The notes beneath the pieces were generated by a model. The model saw only the letters and a list, made by a program, of their open reading frames with translations, did no database searches and was not told the origin of the DNA. Positions 27,018-37,251 of a stretch of DNA of 64,000 bases are shown in pieces. How positions within the stretch are numbered: position 1 is the first letter of the stretch; every line of letters starts with the position of its first letter. The stretch is from Duncaniella muricolitica (GTDB lineage: Bacteria; Bacteroidota; Bacteroidia; Bacteroidales; Muribaculaceae). A program made the translations under genes and the position numbers. The stretch spans positions 2,232,001 to 2,296,000 of the forward strand of contig CP061009.1 in NCBI GenBank assembly GCA_025808375.1, in the 5' to 3' direction.

Positions 27018-27845
27018 ATGGAGTCAAAGAAAGTTCTATTCATCTCACAGGAGGTATACCCTTATGTGCCCGAAACCCCGATGTCCAAGCTGGGATGCGA
27101 GATACCGCAGTCCGTTCACGGCCGGGAATTTGAAGTGAGGATATTCACCCCTAAGTACGGGTGCATCAACGAGCGGCGTAATCAGCTTCATGAAGTGATA
27201 CGCCTGTCAGGCCTTAATCTCATGATTGACGATAATGACCACCCTTTAATTATTAAGGTGGCTACGCTTCTGCCCTCGCGTATGCAGGTCTACTTTATCG
27301 ACAATGACGACTATTTTCACGCTCTGCCCGACAAGGGACTGGAGACTGAAGTCATCCCCGAGGATAACGACGAACGTCTTATGTTCTTCACCTCCGGCGT
27401 GATTGAGACTGTAAAAAAACTCCGTTGGCAGCCGGCTATAATACATTGTAGCGGCTGGGTGTCGGCATTGGCTCCAATGTATCTCAAGGCGAAGTACAGC
27501 GACGACCCCACATTCAGGTCTTCCAAAATCGTATTTGCTCTTCAGCCCGAACGCTTCGACGGCACTCTTGACGGCCGCTTTGCCGAAAAACTCAGCATGA
27601 ACGAGTTTACAGCCGACGACATCGCAGCTATCTCAAGCAAACCGGTTGACTATGTGGCCCTTAACAAGCTCGCTATAGATTATGCCGATGCCATAATGCA
27701 GGTGACCGATGATATTGATCCCGAAATCCTTGATTATGCTGTAAAATCAGGCAAGCCTTTCCTTTCATACACCCCTCAGGAAGAACGCAAGGAGGCCCAG
27801 CTCGAATTTTATCGTGACCTTCTGGATTCTGAGGAGGACGATTAA
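27018..27845 (+). CDS. GT5 N-terminal-domain-like protein (annotated glycogen/starch synthase in relatives)
   Basis: A 275-residue protein matching only the N-terminal domain of GT5 glycogen synthases (KVLFISQEVYPYVPETPMSKLG at 4-25, then VRIFTPKYG, VYFIDNDDYF and PAIIHCSGWVSAL). The second GT-B domain with the nucleotide-sugar site is absent, and the usual KxGGL loop reads SKLGCEIP. It is thus unlikely to be a working glycogen synthase on its own and may have a regulatory or structural role. It lies 26 bases before the DUF4270 lipoprotein gene, a pairing I recall as conserved in Bacteroidales. Confidence 0.75.
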   Translation: MESKKVLFISQEVYPYVPETPMSKLGCEIPQSVHGREFEVRIFTPKYGCINERRNQLHEVIRLSGLNLMIDDNDHPLIIKVATLLPSRMQVYFIDNDDYFHALPDKGLETEVIPEDNDERLMFFTSGVIETVKKLRWQPAIIHCSGWVSALAPMYLKAKYSDDPTFRSSKIVFALQPERFDGTLDGRFAEKLSMNEFTADDIAAISSKPVDYVALNKLAIDYADAIMQVTDDIDPEILDYAVKSGKPFLSYTPQEERKEAQLEFYRDLLDSEEDD

Positions 27846-27871
27846 GCCCCTATACTATCAGAGACATCAAC

Positions 27872-29290
27872 ATGAAACATATTTTACCATTCATAGCTCT
27901 CGGTGTGACCGCAATGGCCATGCAGTCGTGTGAAGACTCCGTTTCACAGGCAGGCAGCTCTCTCGTCGAGGACGAAGTGGAAATCATCGAGGATTCCTCT
28001 TTTGCTGTCAAGGGAGTGTCCGATCCAAACAATGCTGTGCGCTCCCGTACAGTATTGCAGTTGCTCGGCCGACTCTCCGCAGAGGGCTATGGCGACTTCT
28101 CGTCAGACATCGTGTGTCAATACATGCCGGCGGCAAACATCGACACCACCAATACAAAGGCATCTTATGTCGACTCGGTAAAACTCCTGCTTACTATGTA
28201 TAAAGGAGGGTTTGCCGGTGACTCCGTGGTGCCAATGGGCGTATCGGTACATAGGCTCACGAAGCAGCTTCCGACTGACATGTACAGCAATTTCGATCCT
28301 ACGGGCTATTACGATGTCACCCCCATGGCATCGGCCGCGTATTCAGCTCTTCTTGACGGTTCGCCCTATGCCGGCACCGACTCTGAAGGTAGCCAGTATA
28401 AACACATTGCTGTTGACCTTCCGCGACAGTTTGGAGTTGATTTGTTCAATCTCTATCTCGACTCCCCCGAGACACTTTCTTCGCCGCAAGCGTTTGCAAA
28501 ATGGTTTCCCGGATTATACATAACCACATCGTTTGGATCGGGCCGTGTCGTTCGCATAAGCAGCAACTCCATTCAGGTGTATTATCATTCGGTATATCAT
28601 ATTGATGATACTGAAAATCCCCGAGACACCACCATCAGTTATGTGGGCTCATATCTTGGCGTTACCCCTGAGGTGTACACCAACAATAATATGACCTACA
28701 AGATGAGTCCGAAACTCAAAGCCCTTGCTGATGAAGGAGAGTCAATTCTCGTTGGGCCGCTTGGATATGATGTGGAGTTCAAATTTCCCGCTCGCGAAAT
28801 ACTCAAACGCTATAAAGAACAAGCAGGCGAACTTGCCATTGTCAATTCTTTGTCATTTTCCATCCCTGCCACTGCCATTGAAAATGACTACGACATAGCT
28901 CCGCCGCCATACATTCTGATGGTCAAGAAATCCGAGAAAGAGAAATTTTTCTCCGCGCTTAATGTCAACGACAACCTTTCGTCGTTCTACGCGTCGTACA
29001 ACTCAACAACCGGCACATACAACTTCTCGTCGATGCTCAACTACATCAACGATATTATCAAGAAAGGCGAAGTGACAGCCGAGGATGAGGAGTTTGTGAT
29101 ATGCCCGGTTAATATCTCCTATTATCCGTCATCTTCATCGTCGAGCTACTATTCCTATTATTACTATGGATACTCGACAACCACCAATACCATCAGCTCC
29201 ATCTCGCCTTATGTAACGGAGCCGGTAATGGTAAAACTCGATTTTGACAATGCGGAGATAGATTTTACATTTACCAGGCAGACATTGTAA
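27872..29290 (+). CDS. DUF4270 lipoprotein
   Basis: A 472-residue protein starting with a lipoprotein signal; Cys20 in AMAMQSCEDS is the likely lipid-bearing residue. The body matches DUF4270 (SVSQAGSSLVEDEVEIIEDSSFAVKG and TVLQLLGRLSAEGYGDFSSDI). A low-complexity Ser/Tyr stretch (SSSSSSYYSYYYYGYS) lies near residue 420. The protein is probably on the outer membrane or cell surface and its function is unknown. It is in an operon with the GT5-like gene. Confidence 0.8.
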   Translation: MKHILPFIALGVTAMAMQSCEDSVSQAGSSLVEDEVEIIEDSSFAVKGVSDPNNAVRSRTVLQLLGRLSAEGYGDFSSDIVCQYMPAANIDTTNTKASYVDSVKLLLTMYKGGFAGDSVVPMGVSVHRLTKQLPTDMYSNFDPTGYYDVTPMASAAYSALLDGSPYAGTDSEGSQYKHIAVDLPRQFGVDLFNLYLDSPETLSSPQAFAKWFPGLYITTSFGSGRVVRISSNSIQVYYHSVYHIDDTENPRDTTISYVGSYLGVTPEVYTNNNMTYKMSPKLKALADEGESILVGPLGYDVEFKFPAREILKRYKEQAGELAIVNSLSFSIPATAIENDYDIAPPPYILMVKKSEKEKFFSALNVNDNLSSFYASYNSTTGTYNFSSMLNYINDIIKKGEVTAEDEEFVICPVNISYYPSSSSSSYYSYYYYGYSTTTNTISSISPYVTEPVMVKLDFDNAEIDFTFTRQTL

Positions 29291-29379
29291 GAGAAGTCTC
29301 ATCATCCAAATAGACAAAAAAAACAAGCTACCACATAAAAATATATGGCAAAACGGTGTCAAAATTAAGAAATTATTCT

Positions 29380-29387
29380 TAACTTTG
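29380..29387 (+). promoter_or_regulatory. -7 box of tRNA-Thr
   Basis: TAACTTTG ends 18 bases before the tRNA. No clear -33 TTG is seen. Confidence 0.45.
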
Positions 29388-29405
29388 CACCGCAAAAGCC
29401 ATTAA

Positions 29406-29481
29406 GCCGCAATAGCTCAGTCGGTAGAGCATTTCATTCGTAACGAAAAGGTCGCCAGTTCGAGCCTGGCTTGCGGCTCCA
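29406..29481 (+). tRNA. tRNA-Thr (anticodon CGT)
   Basis: A 76-base cloverleaf with a perfect 7-bp acceptor stem (GCCGCAA/TTGCGGC), D stem GCTC/GAGC, T stem GCCAG/CTGGC with TTCGAGC, and an encoded CCA. The anticodon loop is TTCGTAA. The last anticodon-stem pair would be A31-C39, a mismatch. The mobile region that starts right after it suggests that integration took place nearby. Confidence 0.93.
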
Positions 29482-29486
29482 GCTAA

Positions 29487-29528
29487 AAGGGTGATAATCA
29501 ATCGTGTATCTGATTGATTATCACCCTT
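29487..29528 (+). terminator. Terminator after tRNA-Thr
   Basis: A perfect 17-bp stem (29487-29503 with 29512-29528) with an 8-base loop lies 5 bases after the tRNA. Confidence 0.85.
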
Positions 29529-29551
29529 GTTATGTTAAACTTAGTTAAATA

Positions 29552-29584
29552 TTTGCGTTTGGCGGTTAAACTGTCGTACTTTTG
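29552..29584 (+). promoter_or_regulatory. Promoter before the interrupted small gene
   Basis: TTTG at 29552-29555 and TACTTTTG at 29577-29584 are 21 bases apart, a good Bacteroidota promoter. It points to the small gene at 29628 and the integrase beyond. Confidence 0.55.
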
Positions 29585-29745
29585 AGCCTATAAACGATAC
29601 CCAAACGATACCCCAAAAAAATTAGCCATGGACTCCGAAAAGAAAAGCAATAGAGCTATATATGCTGAAAACAGAGCAAAATATTACGGATCAGCAGCAA
29701 AACCCGGTTGAATTGTTAAAAAACTATCCGAGTTAAAAAATATTT

Positions 29746-30738
29746 TTAGGCGCATAGTTTTGATAGCCGGAAAAGGAAGAATGGAATGTCTGTCACGCCA
29801 CGGAACTGGCATCGGAATGCTTTGACTTTGGCATTGAACGATTCGGCACCTGCATTTGTGGAACGGTTTATGAAGTAGTTCAATATTGTGTCATAGTGGT
29901 TTCGGAATGTCTCTGTGACAGTGCGGAACTGGCCGCCGTCCATTTCATCCACTTTGTTGTACCATCGTGCCAGATTAAGGCGTGCCGTGTCTTTGTCCAC
30001 CTTTTGGTTGAATATGTCTGTCAGATCCATTGCCAGGTCGTAGGCCCTTTTCAATTCCGGATAGAACTCAAAGATGATGTCGGCTCGCCACTGCTGGGAG
30101 CGTGTCCACTTCGAGGGATGCTTGGTCAGGATATATTTCGCTCTGGCAAGCAGCTGTTTGCGTGTATCCCCGTTGGCGTAGCGGAACGGTACATAAGCCG
30201 TGCCAGCCTTGCGGCAACGTGCAATTTCTTCGTTCTCCATATCACGAACCATCCATCGCAGGGATATGCGCAGTTCGTCGATTGCGTCATAATAGAGCTT
30301 ATGAACATGGAACCGGTCGTTGGTGACGGTCGCTTTGGGAAATGATTGCCGGGCGATAAGCATCATGGACGATGACAAGTCGAGAGTTATCTCGCTGACT
30401 GTTTTACGTCTGGCAAGTGGTATTTTCTCAAGTACGGCTATGACGGTCTCGGCTTTTGTGCCGCGTATGGCAGCTACAAGTGCGCCTCTGCCTCCGTGAG
30501 CGTCACGGTTGGTCACAAAAGTATAGAGTTCCCCGCAGCTGAGAGAAGACTCGTCGATGGCCAGATTTGGTCCGATATTATGCGGATAGATAATGTATTC
30601 TTCTGCGTGATCAAGTTGCCTCCAGTTCCGGTAGTCGCTGAATATTTCCTTGTATTGTCTTGACAGACCGGCTCCGTTTACACCGTAATGCGCTCCTATC
30701 GAACGGATACTTTCCGGTGTTGATTCAATACGCCTCTT
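29746..30738 (-). CDS. ISAon1-family transposase, catalytic part
   Basis: About 330 codons of a DDE transposase related to the ISL3 type (LAIDESSLSCGEL with the first Asp, SEITLDLSSSM, VTNDRFHVHK, and the last Glu in NAGAESFNAKVKAFR). No ATG lies at its start; the first listed start-like codon is a GTG at 30516, which would lose the first Asp. It follows the N-terminal part in the same frame, separated only by a TAA at 30739-30741. Confidence 0.7.
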   Translation of the reverse strand, partial: KRRIESTPESIRSIGAHYGVNGAGLSRQYKEIFSDYRNWRQLDHAEEYIIYPHNIGPNLAIDESSLSCGELYTFVTNRDAHGGRGALVAAIRGTKAETVIAVLEKIPLARRKTVSEITLDLSSSMMLIARQSFPKATVTNDRFHVHKLYYDAIDELRISLRWMVRDMENEEIARCRKAGTAYVPFRYANGDTRKQLLARAKYILTKHPSKWTRSQQWRADIIFEFYPELKRAYDLAMDLTDIFNQKVDKDTARLNLARWYNKVDEMDGGQFRTVTETFRNHYDTILNYFINRSTNAGAESFNAKVKAFRCQFRGVTDIPFFLFRLSKLCA

Positions 30739-31071
30739 TTAAAAAGCTACGAACTCAGGGGTCAGGCGTGAGCCTTCTTCCGTCAGATCGTAGTCGTAGG
30801 TGAAGATACTTCCGTCCTCCGTGTCTCGCCATTTCCTTCGCCTGATATGCAGAAAGACGGCTTTGCCGCGTATGGGGAAATCCTGGATCACGCGTTCATC
30901 TGTAAAACCGTATTCCCTTACCGTTCCTTTTTTATAGTCCTCGCGTGACATGTAACCGCGCTCGTCGAGCCAGTAATCCAGTCGCTCTGCCGACTCTTCA
31001 TAGTTGACAAACTCAAAGTTTTCCGTGATAATATCCGGAAAGATTGTACGTAATACTTGCCATTGTTTCAT
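30739..31071 (-). CDS. ISAon1-family transposase, N-terminal region protein
   Basis: A 110-residue frame from ATG 31071 (MKQWQVLRTIFPDI...) ending LTPEFVAF. Such N-terminal region proteins are known upstream of ISAon1 transposases. The stop TAA is in frame with the catalytic part. No -1 or +1 shift at the TTTTTAAAAG run would continue it; both give early stops. Confidence 0.65.
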   Translation of the reverse strand: MKQWQVLRTIFPDIITENFEFVNYEESAERLDYWLDERGYMSREDYKKGTVREYGFTDERVIQDFPIRGKAVFLHIRRRKWRDTEDGSIFTYDYDLTEEGSRLTPEFVAF

Positions 31072-31478
31072 ACTGCAAAGTTCGATATACTTTCTCTTTT
31101 TAACAACCGCTTTTTTACATTGACCCAATATTACGACAAGGTTATATCCATGTTTGAAAGCGGCATGATTGCAAAGGACATCGTCAAAGTTGTGCCGATA
31201 GGGAAATCAACTGTTTATCGGTGGTACGATGAATACTCATCTCAAAACAAGGATGCCAATATCCGGAAGTCTCCCAAAGAGGCCGCAGAAACGATAAAAC
31301 AGTTGAGGTCGCGAATAGAGCAATTGGAGACTTTGTGCTCTATTGAAGGGGACTGTATTGTGTTAGATAAAGGGTGTGCAATCCGACTGCTTGATGGAAT
31401 TGACAGTGTTATATCAGATTTTACATCTGCGGTCGACAAACTGCATGCTCTAAAAAATGAAATTCAAACCAAATTCTG

Positions 31479-32441
31479 ATGGCGACAATCTCACTTGGTA
31501 TAAGACAGGCAAAGCCTAATGTAGATGGCTCATTTGGCGTTAAAATCATCATTGGCTCAAAAGGTACAACAGCGTACATCTCAACTCGATTCAAGGTGGA
31601 CAACCTCAGCCAATGGAAAGGCGGAAAAATAGTAAGACATCCGGATGCTGATGTAAACAACCGAAAACTTCGCGCGCTTCTTTCAGAATATGAGGCGATA
31701 TTGGATTCTATACCAAATCCTAATGTGTCGGCCAAAGATGTCAAAGAATACCTTGAGCGCAGGTTTCGCAAATCCGATTCACTCAAAGCCTATGCCGAAG
31801 CTTATATTACCCGACTTGAAAAGGAGGGTAGAAAGTCTTATGCTCAGAATATGGGGTACACGCTCAAGTATCTAATCGAATGTTTTGGAGAGAGCGTGAT
31901 TCTGCAAGAGTTTACCCCGTCCGCACTGACGTTGTTTGAGAAGCATCTGCGCAAAGGAGGAAGTTCCGACACGACAATCAATATCCGCATGAGCCATCTA
32001 AAGGCGTTGCTCAATGCAGCCGCCAACGACAGCATCGTAGAGTACAAAGTATTCCCATTCCGCAACTATAAGATTCCAACAAAAGCCGTGCGTGACATCT
32101 GCATCTCCAAGGAAGAACTGCACAGACTGCGAGAGGCTAAGTTTAAGGGCGTGTCAGAGCGTCGGCACACTGTGGCGAGGGATTTGTTCATGCTGTCGTT
32201 CTACTGCGCAGGAATTAATCTTACAGACCTTATGGATGCAAGACTTGACGGTGACACCATAACCTTTGTCCGAAAGAAAACCGCCACAAAGAAACAAGGC
32301 GAAAAAGAAGTGTCGATAACCATCCAGCCGGAGGCAAGGGCGATTATCGACAAGCATCTGACAAAAGAGGGCAAACTTGACTTTGGCTACAATTATAGCC
32401 AATATGAGCAATTCCGCTCGTTTGTCACCAAAGGGCTGTAA
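31479..32441 (+). pseudogene. Tyrosine site-specific integrase, C-terminally truncated by IS21
   Basis: A 320-codon frame with an arm-binding N-terminus, a SAM-like core-binding domain (about 95-190) and the start of the catalytic domain (LFMLSFYCAGINLTDLMDA, FVRKKTATKKQGEKEVSITIQPEA). It ends where the IS21 element begins (32437), so the HxxR and catalytic Tyr region are missing and the protein must be inactive. Its place next to tRNA-Thr suggests that it integrated the surrounding element. The missing C-terminus was not found beyond the IS. Confidence 0.8.
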
Positions 32442-32523
32442 AATTTAATCGAGAAGTGCGCCAGATTCTAATTGAGAAATGCACCGTTTCATAGGACATG
32501 CAAATTTAAGAAATTAGATATAA

Positions 32524-33289
32524 TTATAGTTGATTTTGGAGTATTTTCTTCGTTTCTTTCATTCTGAATGATTCTCCGGTCATGTTTAAGAGCACGGCTT
32601 TGTGGGTCAGGCGGTCTACCATTGCTGTCACGAGGACTTTGTCGGCGATAATCTCGCTCCATCTGTTGAAGGCCAGGTTTGTAGTGATGATGACTGTTTT
32701 CTTTCCGGCTCTGAGAGACAGATGGTTGAAGAGCAATTCGCCGGCTTCTTTGTCACAGGAGACGTATCCGAACTCGTCGCATATCACAAGGTCGTAGTTG
32801 ATGAACCTGTTTTCAAGAGAACGGAGTGCGCGTTCTTGCCGTGCCTCTTTGATTTGCGTTATAAGCCGTGGCACGGAGGTGAACATTACGGTCATGCCCT
32901 GAGTGCAGGCCTCGATACCCAGAGCAGTGGCAATGTGCGTTTTGCCTGTTCCGGGATTGCCGTACAGGACGAGGTTTCGTCCTTGCCGGACGAAGTCGAG
33001 CGACCGCAGCAGTGGCAGAGCGGTGCGTGCGTCATCGGGGAGTTCGTCGACAATGAGGTCGCCCAGATATTTGAGTTGCGGAAAGTCGGCACGCTTTATC
33101 AGAGTGCGGCGGCGGTTGTCGGCACGCATTTTTAAGCTGGTCCTGCATCATGACGGCCATGAGGTGCTGCACGCTCCATGATTCGGCGGCGAAGCGGCTT
33201 ATATACTGGTCAAGGGCATCGCGCCACAATGGGAGTTTAAGCTCTGTGGCCGCTTTACGTATTATTTTAATGTCTTTGTTTTCTTCCAT
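32524..33289 (-). pseudogene. istB: istB, IS21 ATPase helper, copy 1
   Basis: About 250 codons if one base is removed. The N-terminal part (MEENKDIKIIRKAATELKLPLW...) and the main part (MRADNRRRTLIKRADFPQLKYLG..., 201 residues) are in different frames because of an AAAAA run at the joint; the same run occurs in copy 2. The Walker A GNPGTGKTH and Walker B LVICDEFGY are intact. The 201-residue part could be made from its own ATG at 33129. IstB loads the transposase onto target DNA. Confidence 0.7.
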
Positions 33290-33296
33290 TTTCCAA

Positions 33297-34958
33297 TCAG
33301 TTGTTGATGTTGCCTGCGTGTGACTTTGGATGGCTGCACAGGACAGCGGTAAGCGAGTCGAGTGTAGTCACCGCGTGCTCTTCGATTGAGGTTTTCTGTT
33401 GGCGGGGATGGATGTCAAGAGAGGATACGGAAGCGATGGCATCCGCGTCATTTTTCAGACACATCTGTTTTCAGCATGGAGTCAAGTTCCACTTTGAGAT
33501 GGTCTGCGGTCATGTGTCTGACACCTTTGAGGCGCAGGCTGCGTGCAGCGGCTGTAATCCGGGACTGCATGATGCCGTGGTCGCGCGCATACATCATGAA
33601 CCGGATAAACTCCCTCTGCCGACCGGGACAGAAGTGGATCCGGTAGAGCTCGGCAAGTTCCGCCGGAACCTGACGCATGGCCGTAGAGTTGTCCAGAGCG
33701 CCCGGCTTGCGAAGAAAAGTGCCGAGGTAGTGCTCCAGTTGCATGCTCCAGCCGCCCTTGCCCTCCAGTCTTACATGGTCTGCAACCCTGCGTCCTTGAT
33801 GATATATGGCTATATGACCGGAGTATACACGGGCCAGCACACTGCTTCCAACGAGTCCTTCGGGCACGGAATAATTGTTGTAGTCAACGTTTATCGTGCC
33901 GTAGCTGTCAGGGTATGCTCCTCGGCCTCAAAGCAGCCCATCGGCTGCGGAGCCGGCTGTAGGCAGTACAAATCGGCGCGGATACGCTCCTGCTTCTGAC
34001 TGTCGCTGATGCCGGTGATACCCGAAGTGGAGTTGATTTTATGTAGAATACGGTCAAGCCAGTTCTGAGCCGCATCAAGAGTCTCGAACGACTGGCGGGA
34101 CACGAACGCCGCATGGCGCACGATTTCCACCGAGCGCTCCACCGAGCCCTTCTCCCAACCCGAGCGCGCATTGCAGAACCGCTCCTCGAATTTATAATAC
34201 AGAGAAAGACGCTGCATGGCCTTTGTGGGGTACTTTGACAGCCGGACGTCCCTGACGACCGGTGCGGATAGTGACGGCAACCTTCATGTTGTCGTACACC
34301 ATGGTCTGAGGAACACCCTGTATCTCATCAAAGAAATTACGGTGGGCCTCCATCAGCGACAGCGTGTCCTGACGACGGAACAGCCATGCGCTGCGCCGGT
34401 TGGAATGCAGCAGAGTGAACACGGCCATCTGCACCATCTGACGGCGGCCGCCTATGACAAGAGGGATCTCTCCCCAGTCGAACTCGCACTCCTGCCCGGA
34501 TCATGCTCGCGCCTGACATAGACCTCCTTCTGCGGCCCGGTGCCCATGGTCGCACTGATGCGTCTGACATGATTGCACACACTCGGATAACTGAGCGTAA
34601 AGCCCCGCTCCAGAAGCATCGTGTGGATGCTGCGACACGTCCACTGAAGCTTGCGCATGCCTGTGACCCGACGCACACGATTGTCTTCAAGACACTTGCG
34701 GATAATCCCCTGATTTCATCCGTCACCACCGGACATGTCCGCGCCGGTGTGTTGAACTTAGGCTCCGAACCTAAAAAGTGTTGCGAACGCCTTCATGTCG
34801 CAGACACCGTCGGCGTCCAGACACACACGCTCATACTCCCACACGATCCTGTCTACCGTGTGGCGGCTGATGTGCATCTCTACCGCAATCTGGCGCTTCG
34901 ACTGACCCTTGACATGATAACGTGTCAGGACCTCGTTTCTTTCTACCATAGTTTTCAT
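33297..34958 (-). pseudogene. istA: istA, IS21 transposase, copy 1, several frameshifts
   Basis: The reading can be followed from MKTMVERNEVLTRYHV through HTH and DDE parts (FDWGE, VPQTMVYDNMK, NARSGWEKGSVE) to the C-terminus, but only by changing frame several times. Copy 1 has TTTTT where copy 2 has TTTT (after CDMKAFATL), an extra A at the VKYPTK site, one C less near EENTPDS and an extra A after TDVSEN. A base is missing in both copies at DPGQECEFDWG. It cannot give one protein as read. Confidence 0.75.
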
Positions 34959-35077
34959 TTTGTGGGACCGAGTTGATATTACTATAATATAACTCAAAAT
35001 CCCCGGTTAAAATTCTCCTTTGAACCGGCGCACTTCTCGGTTAGATTTCATGGCGCACTTCTCGATTAAATTTTACA

Positions 35078-35367
35078 GCTCAAAGTGTTTGCGGAATGAA
35101 CCTGCAAGCGGACCTGCAAGCGAGCCAAAATCTGAAACGGACAAGTGCTTTGACTCCATCCTCAAAGACAGCTTTCGCAACGAGCGCAGGTTGAATATAG
35201 CAACTCAGATAATGTCAAGCATACTGAGCAATCAGATGATGCTGAATAATTTGGCACATGGAGAAACAACGGCAGAGGGTGTTGTTAAGTGTATCGTTGA
35301 TACAACAATGATGTACACCGATGCGCTCTTAGCCGAGTGCGAGAAAGGAGGCTCAGATGAAAACTAA
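35078..35367 (+). pseudogene. 5'-truncated phage-like gene between the IS21 copies
   Basis: The frame is open from the IS21 end and ends with TAA at 35365-35367. It encodes about 96 residues (CLRNEPASGPASEPKSE..., LNIATQIMSSILSNQMMLNNLAHGE..., ALLAECEKGGSDEN). The start was removed by the IS. Small helical proteins of this kind are common in Bacteroidales prophages, but no family is named. It overlaps the next small gene. Confidence 0.45.
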
Positions 35368-35473
35368 CTTCAATGGCATTGTGCTTAATGGCAAGTTTTA
35401 CGAAGCCGTTAGAGGCGAATGTAAGGATTGCGCACTTCAGGAGCAGTGCAAAGACAACGACTGTAAAATTTAA
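35357..35473 (+). pseudogene. Small Cys-cluster protein, 3' end altered by IS21
   Basis: ATG 35357 overlaps the previous gene's end. The 38-codon frame encodes MKTNFNGIVLNGKFYEAV and a Cys cluster (GECKDCALQEQCKDNDC); the stop is supplied by the IS end at 35471-35473. Short Cys-cluster proteins like this occur in Bacteroidales phage and element gene sets. Confidence 0.4.
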
Positions 35474-35580
35474 TCGAGAAGTGCGCCATGAAATCTAACC
35501 GAGAAGTGCGCCGGTTCAAAGGAGAATTTTAACCGGGGATTTTGAGTTATATTATAGTAATATCAACTCGGTCCCACAAA

Positions 35581-37244
35581 ATGAAAACTATGGTAGAAAG
35601 AAACGAGGTCCTGACACGTTATCATGTCAAGGGTCAGTCGAAGTGCCAGATTGCGGGAGAGATGCACATCAGCCGCCACACGGTAGACAGGATCGTGTGG
35701 GAGTATGAGCGTGTGTGTCTGGACGCCGACGGTGTCTGCGACATGAAGGCGTTCGCAACACTTTTAGGTTCGGAGCCTATGTTCAACACACCGGCGCGGA
35801 CATGTCCGGTGGTGACGGATGAAATCAAGGGGATTATCCGCAAGTGTCTTGAAGACAATCGTGTGCGTCGGGTCACAGGCATGCGCAAGCTTCCAGTGGA
35901 CGTGTCGCAGCATCCACACGATGCTTCTGGAGCGGGGCTTTACGCTCAGTTATCCGAGTGTGTGCAATCATGTCAGACGCATCAGTGCGACCATGGGCAC
36001 CGTGCCGCAGAAGGAGGTCTATGTCAGGCGCGAGCATGATCCCGGCAGGAGTGCGAGTTCGACTGGGGAGAGATCCCTCTTGTCATAGGCGGCCGCCGTC
36101 AGATGGTGCAGATGGCCGTGTTCACTCTGCTGCATTCCAACCGGCGCAGCGCATGGCTGTTCCGTCGTCAGGACACGCTGTCGCTGATGGAGGCCCACCG
36201 TAATTTCTTTGATGAGATACAGGGTGTTCCTCAGACCATGGTGTACGACAACATGAAGGTTGCCGTCACTATCCGCACCGGTCGTCAGGGACGTCCGGCT
36301 GTCAAGTACCCCACAAAGGCCATGCAGCGTCTTTCTCTGTATTATAAATTCGAGGAGCGGTTCTGCAATGCGCGCTCGGGTTGGGAGAAGGGCTCGGTGG
36401 AGCGCTCGGTGGAAATCGTGCGCCATGCGGCGTTCGTGTCCCGCCAGTCGTTCGAGACTCTTGATGCGGCTCAGAACTGGCTTGACCGTATTCTACATAA
36501 AAATCAACTCCACTTCGGGTATCACCGGCATCAGCGACAGTCAGAAGCAGGAGCGTATCCGCGCCGATTTGTACTGCCTACAGCCGGCTCCGCAGCCGAT
36601 GGGCTGCTTTGAGGCCGAGGAGAATACCCCTGACAGCTACGGCACGATAAACGTTGACTACAACAATTATTCCGTGCCCGAAGGACTCGTTGGAAGCAGT
36701 GTGCTGGCCCGTGTATACTCCGGTCATATAGCCATATATCATCAAGGACGCAGGGTTGCAGACCATGTAAGACTGGAGGGCAAGGGCGGCTGGAGCATGC
36801 AACTGGAGCACTACCTCGGCACTTTTCTTCGCAAGCCGGGCGCTCTGGACAACTCTACGGCCATGCGTCAGGTTCCGGCGGAACTTGCCGAGCTCTACCG
36901 GATCCACTTCTGTCCCGGTCGGCAGAGGGAGTTTATCCGGTTCATGATGTATGCGCGCGACCACGGCATCATGCAGTCCCGGATTACAGCCGCTGCACGC
37001 AGCCTGCGCCTCAAAGGTGTCAGACACATGACCGCAGACCATCTCAAAGTGGAACTTGACTCCATGCTGAAAACAGATGTGTCTGAAAATGACGCGGATG
37101 CCATCGCTTCCGTATCCTCTCTTGACATCCATCCCCGCCAACAGAAAAACCTCAATCGAAGAGCACGCGGTGACTACACTCGACTCGCTTACCGCTGTCC
37201 TGTGCAGCCATCCAAAGTCACACGCAGGCAACATCAACAACTGA
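35581..37244 (+). pseudogene. istA: istA, IS21 transposase, copy 2, several frameshifts
   Basis: Compared with copy 1, the early part is open through CDMKAFATLLGSEPMF, then an extra C at RKL|QWTCRS, the shared missing base at DPGQECEFDWG, AAAAA instead of AAAA at ILHKINSTSG and AAAAA instead of AAAA at PRQQKTS break the frame. The natural C-terminus (HPKSHAGNINN) ends at TGA 37242-37244. It cannot give one protein as read. Confidence 0.75.
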
Positions 37245-37251
37245 TTGGAAA

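Larger units (their letters stand above)
29713..31106 (-). mobile_element. ISAon1-family insertion sequence (ends approximate)
   Basis: About 1.4 kb carrying two adjacent transposase reading frames of the ISAon1 type. TTGTTAAAAA at 29713-29722 is inverted at 31097-31106 and may mark the ends, but no sure target duplication was found. The terminal coordinates are estimates. Confidence 0.6.
29628..31479 (+). pseudogene. Small HTH-like gene split by an ISAon1-type element
   Basis: Left piece: 29628-29711, 27 codons (MDSEKKSNRAIYAENRAK...). Right piece: an open frame reaching 31479 with a helix-turn-helix-like stretch (GMIAKDIVKVVPIGKSTVYRWYDEY) and a coiled-coil tail. The ISAon1-type element lies between. 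The two pieces do not join in frame at the ACCC shared by both sides, so the exact joint is unresolved. The right piece ends with TGATG, overlapping the integrase start by one base, so both formed one operon. Confidence 0.5.
32437..35077 (-). mobile_element. IS21-family element, copy 1
   Basis: A 2641-base element whose ends TGTAAAATTTAATCGAGAAG are inverted repeats. Shorter internal repeats of the same type (AACCGAGAAGTGCGCC at the istA end and AATTGAGAAATGCACC at the istB end) follow, as in IS21. It carries istA and istB on the minus strand, both frameshifted. The left flank ends in the integrase and the right flank in a phage-like gene; there is no convincing target duplication. Confidence 0.9.
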
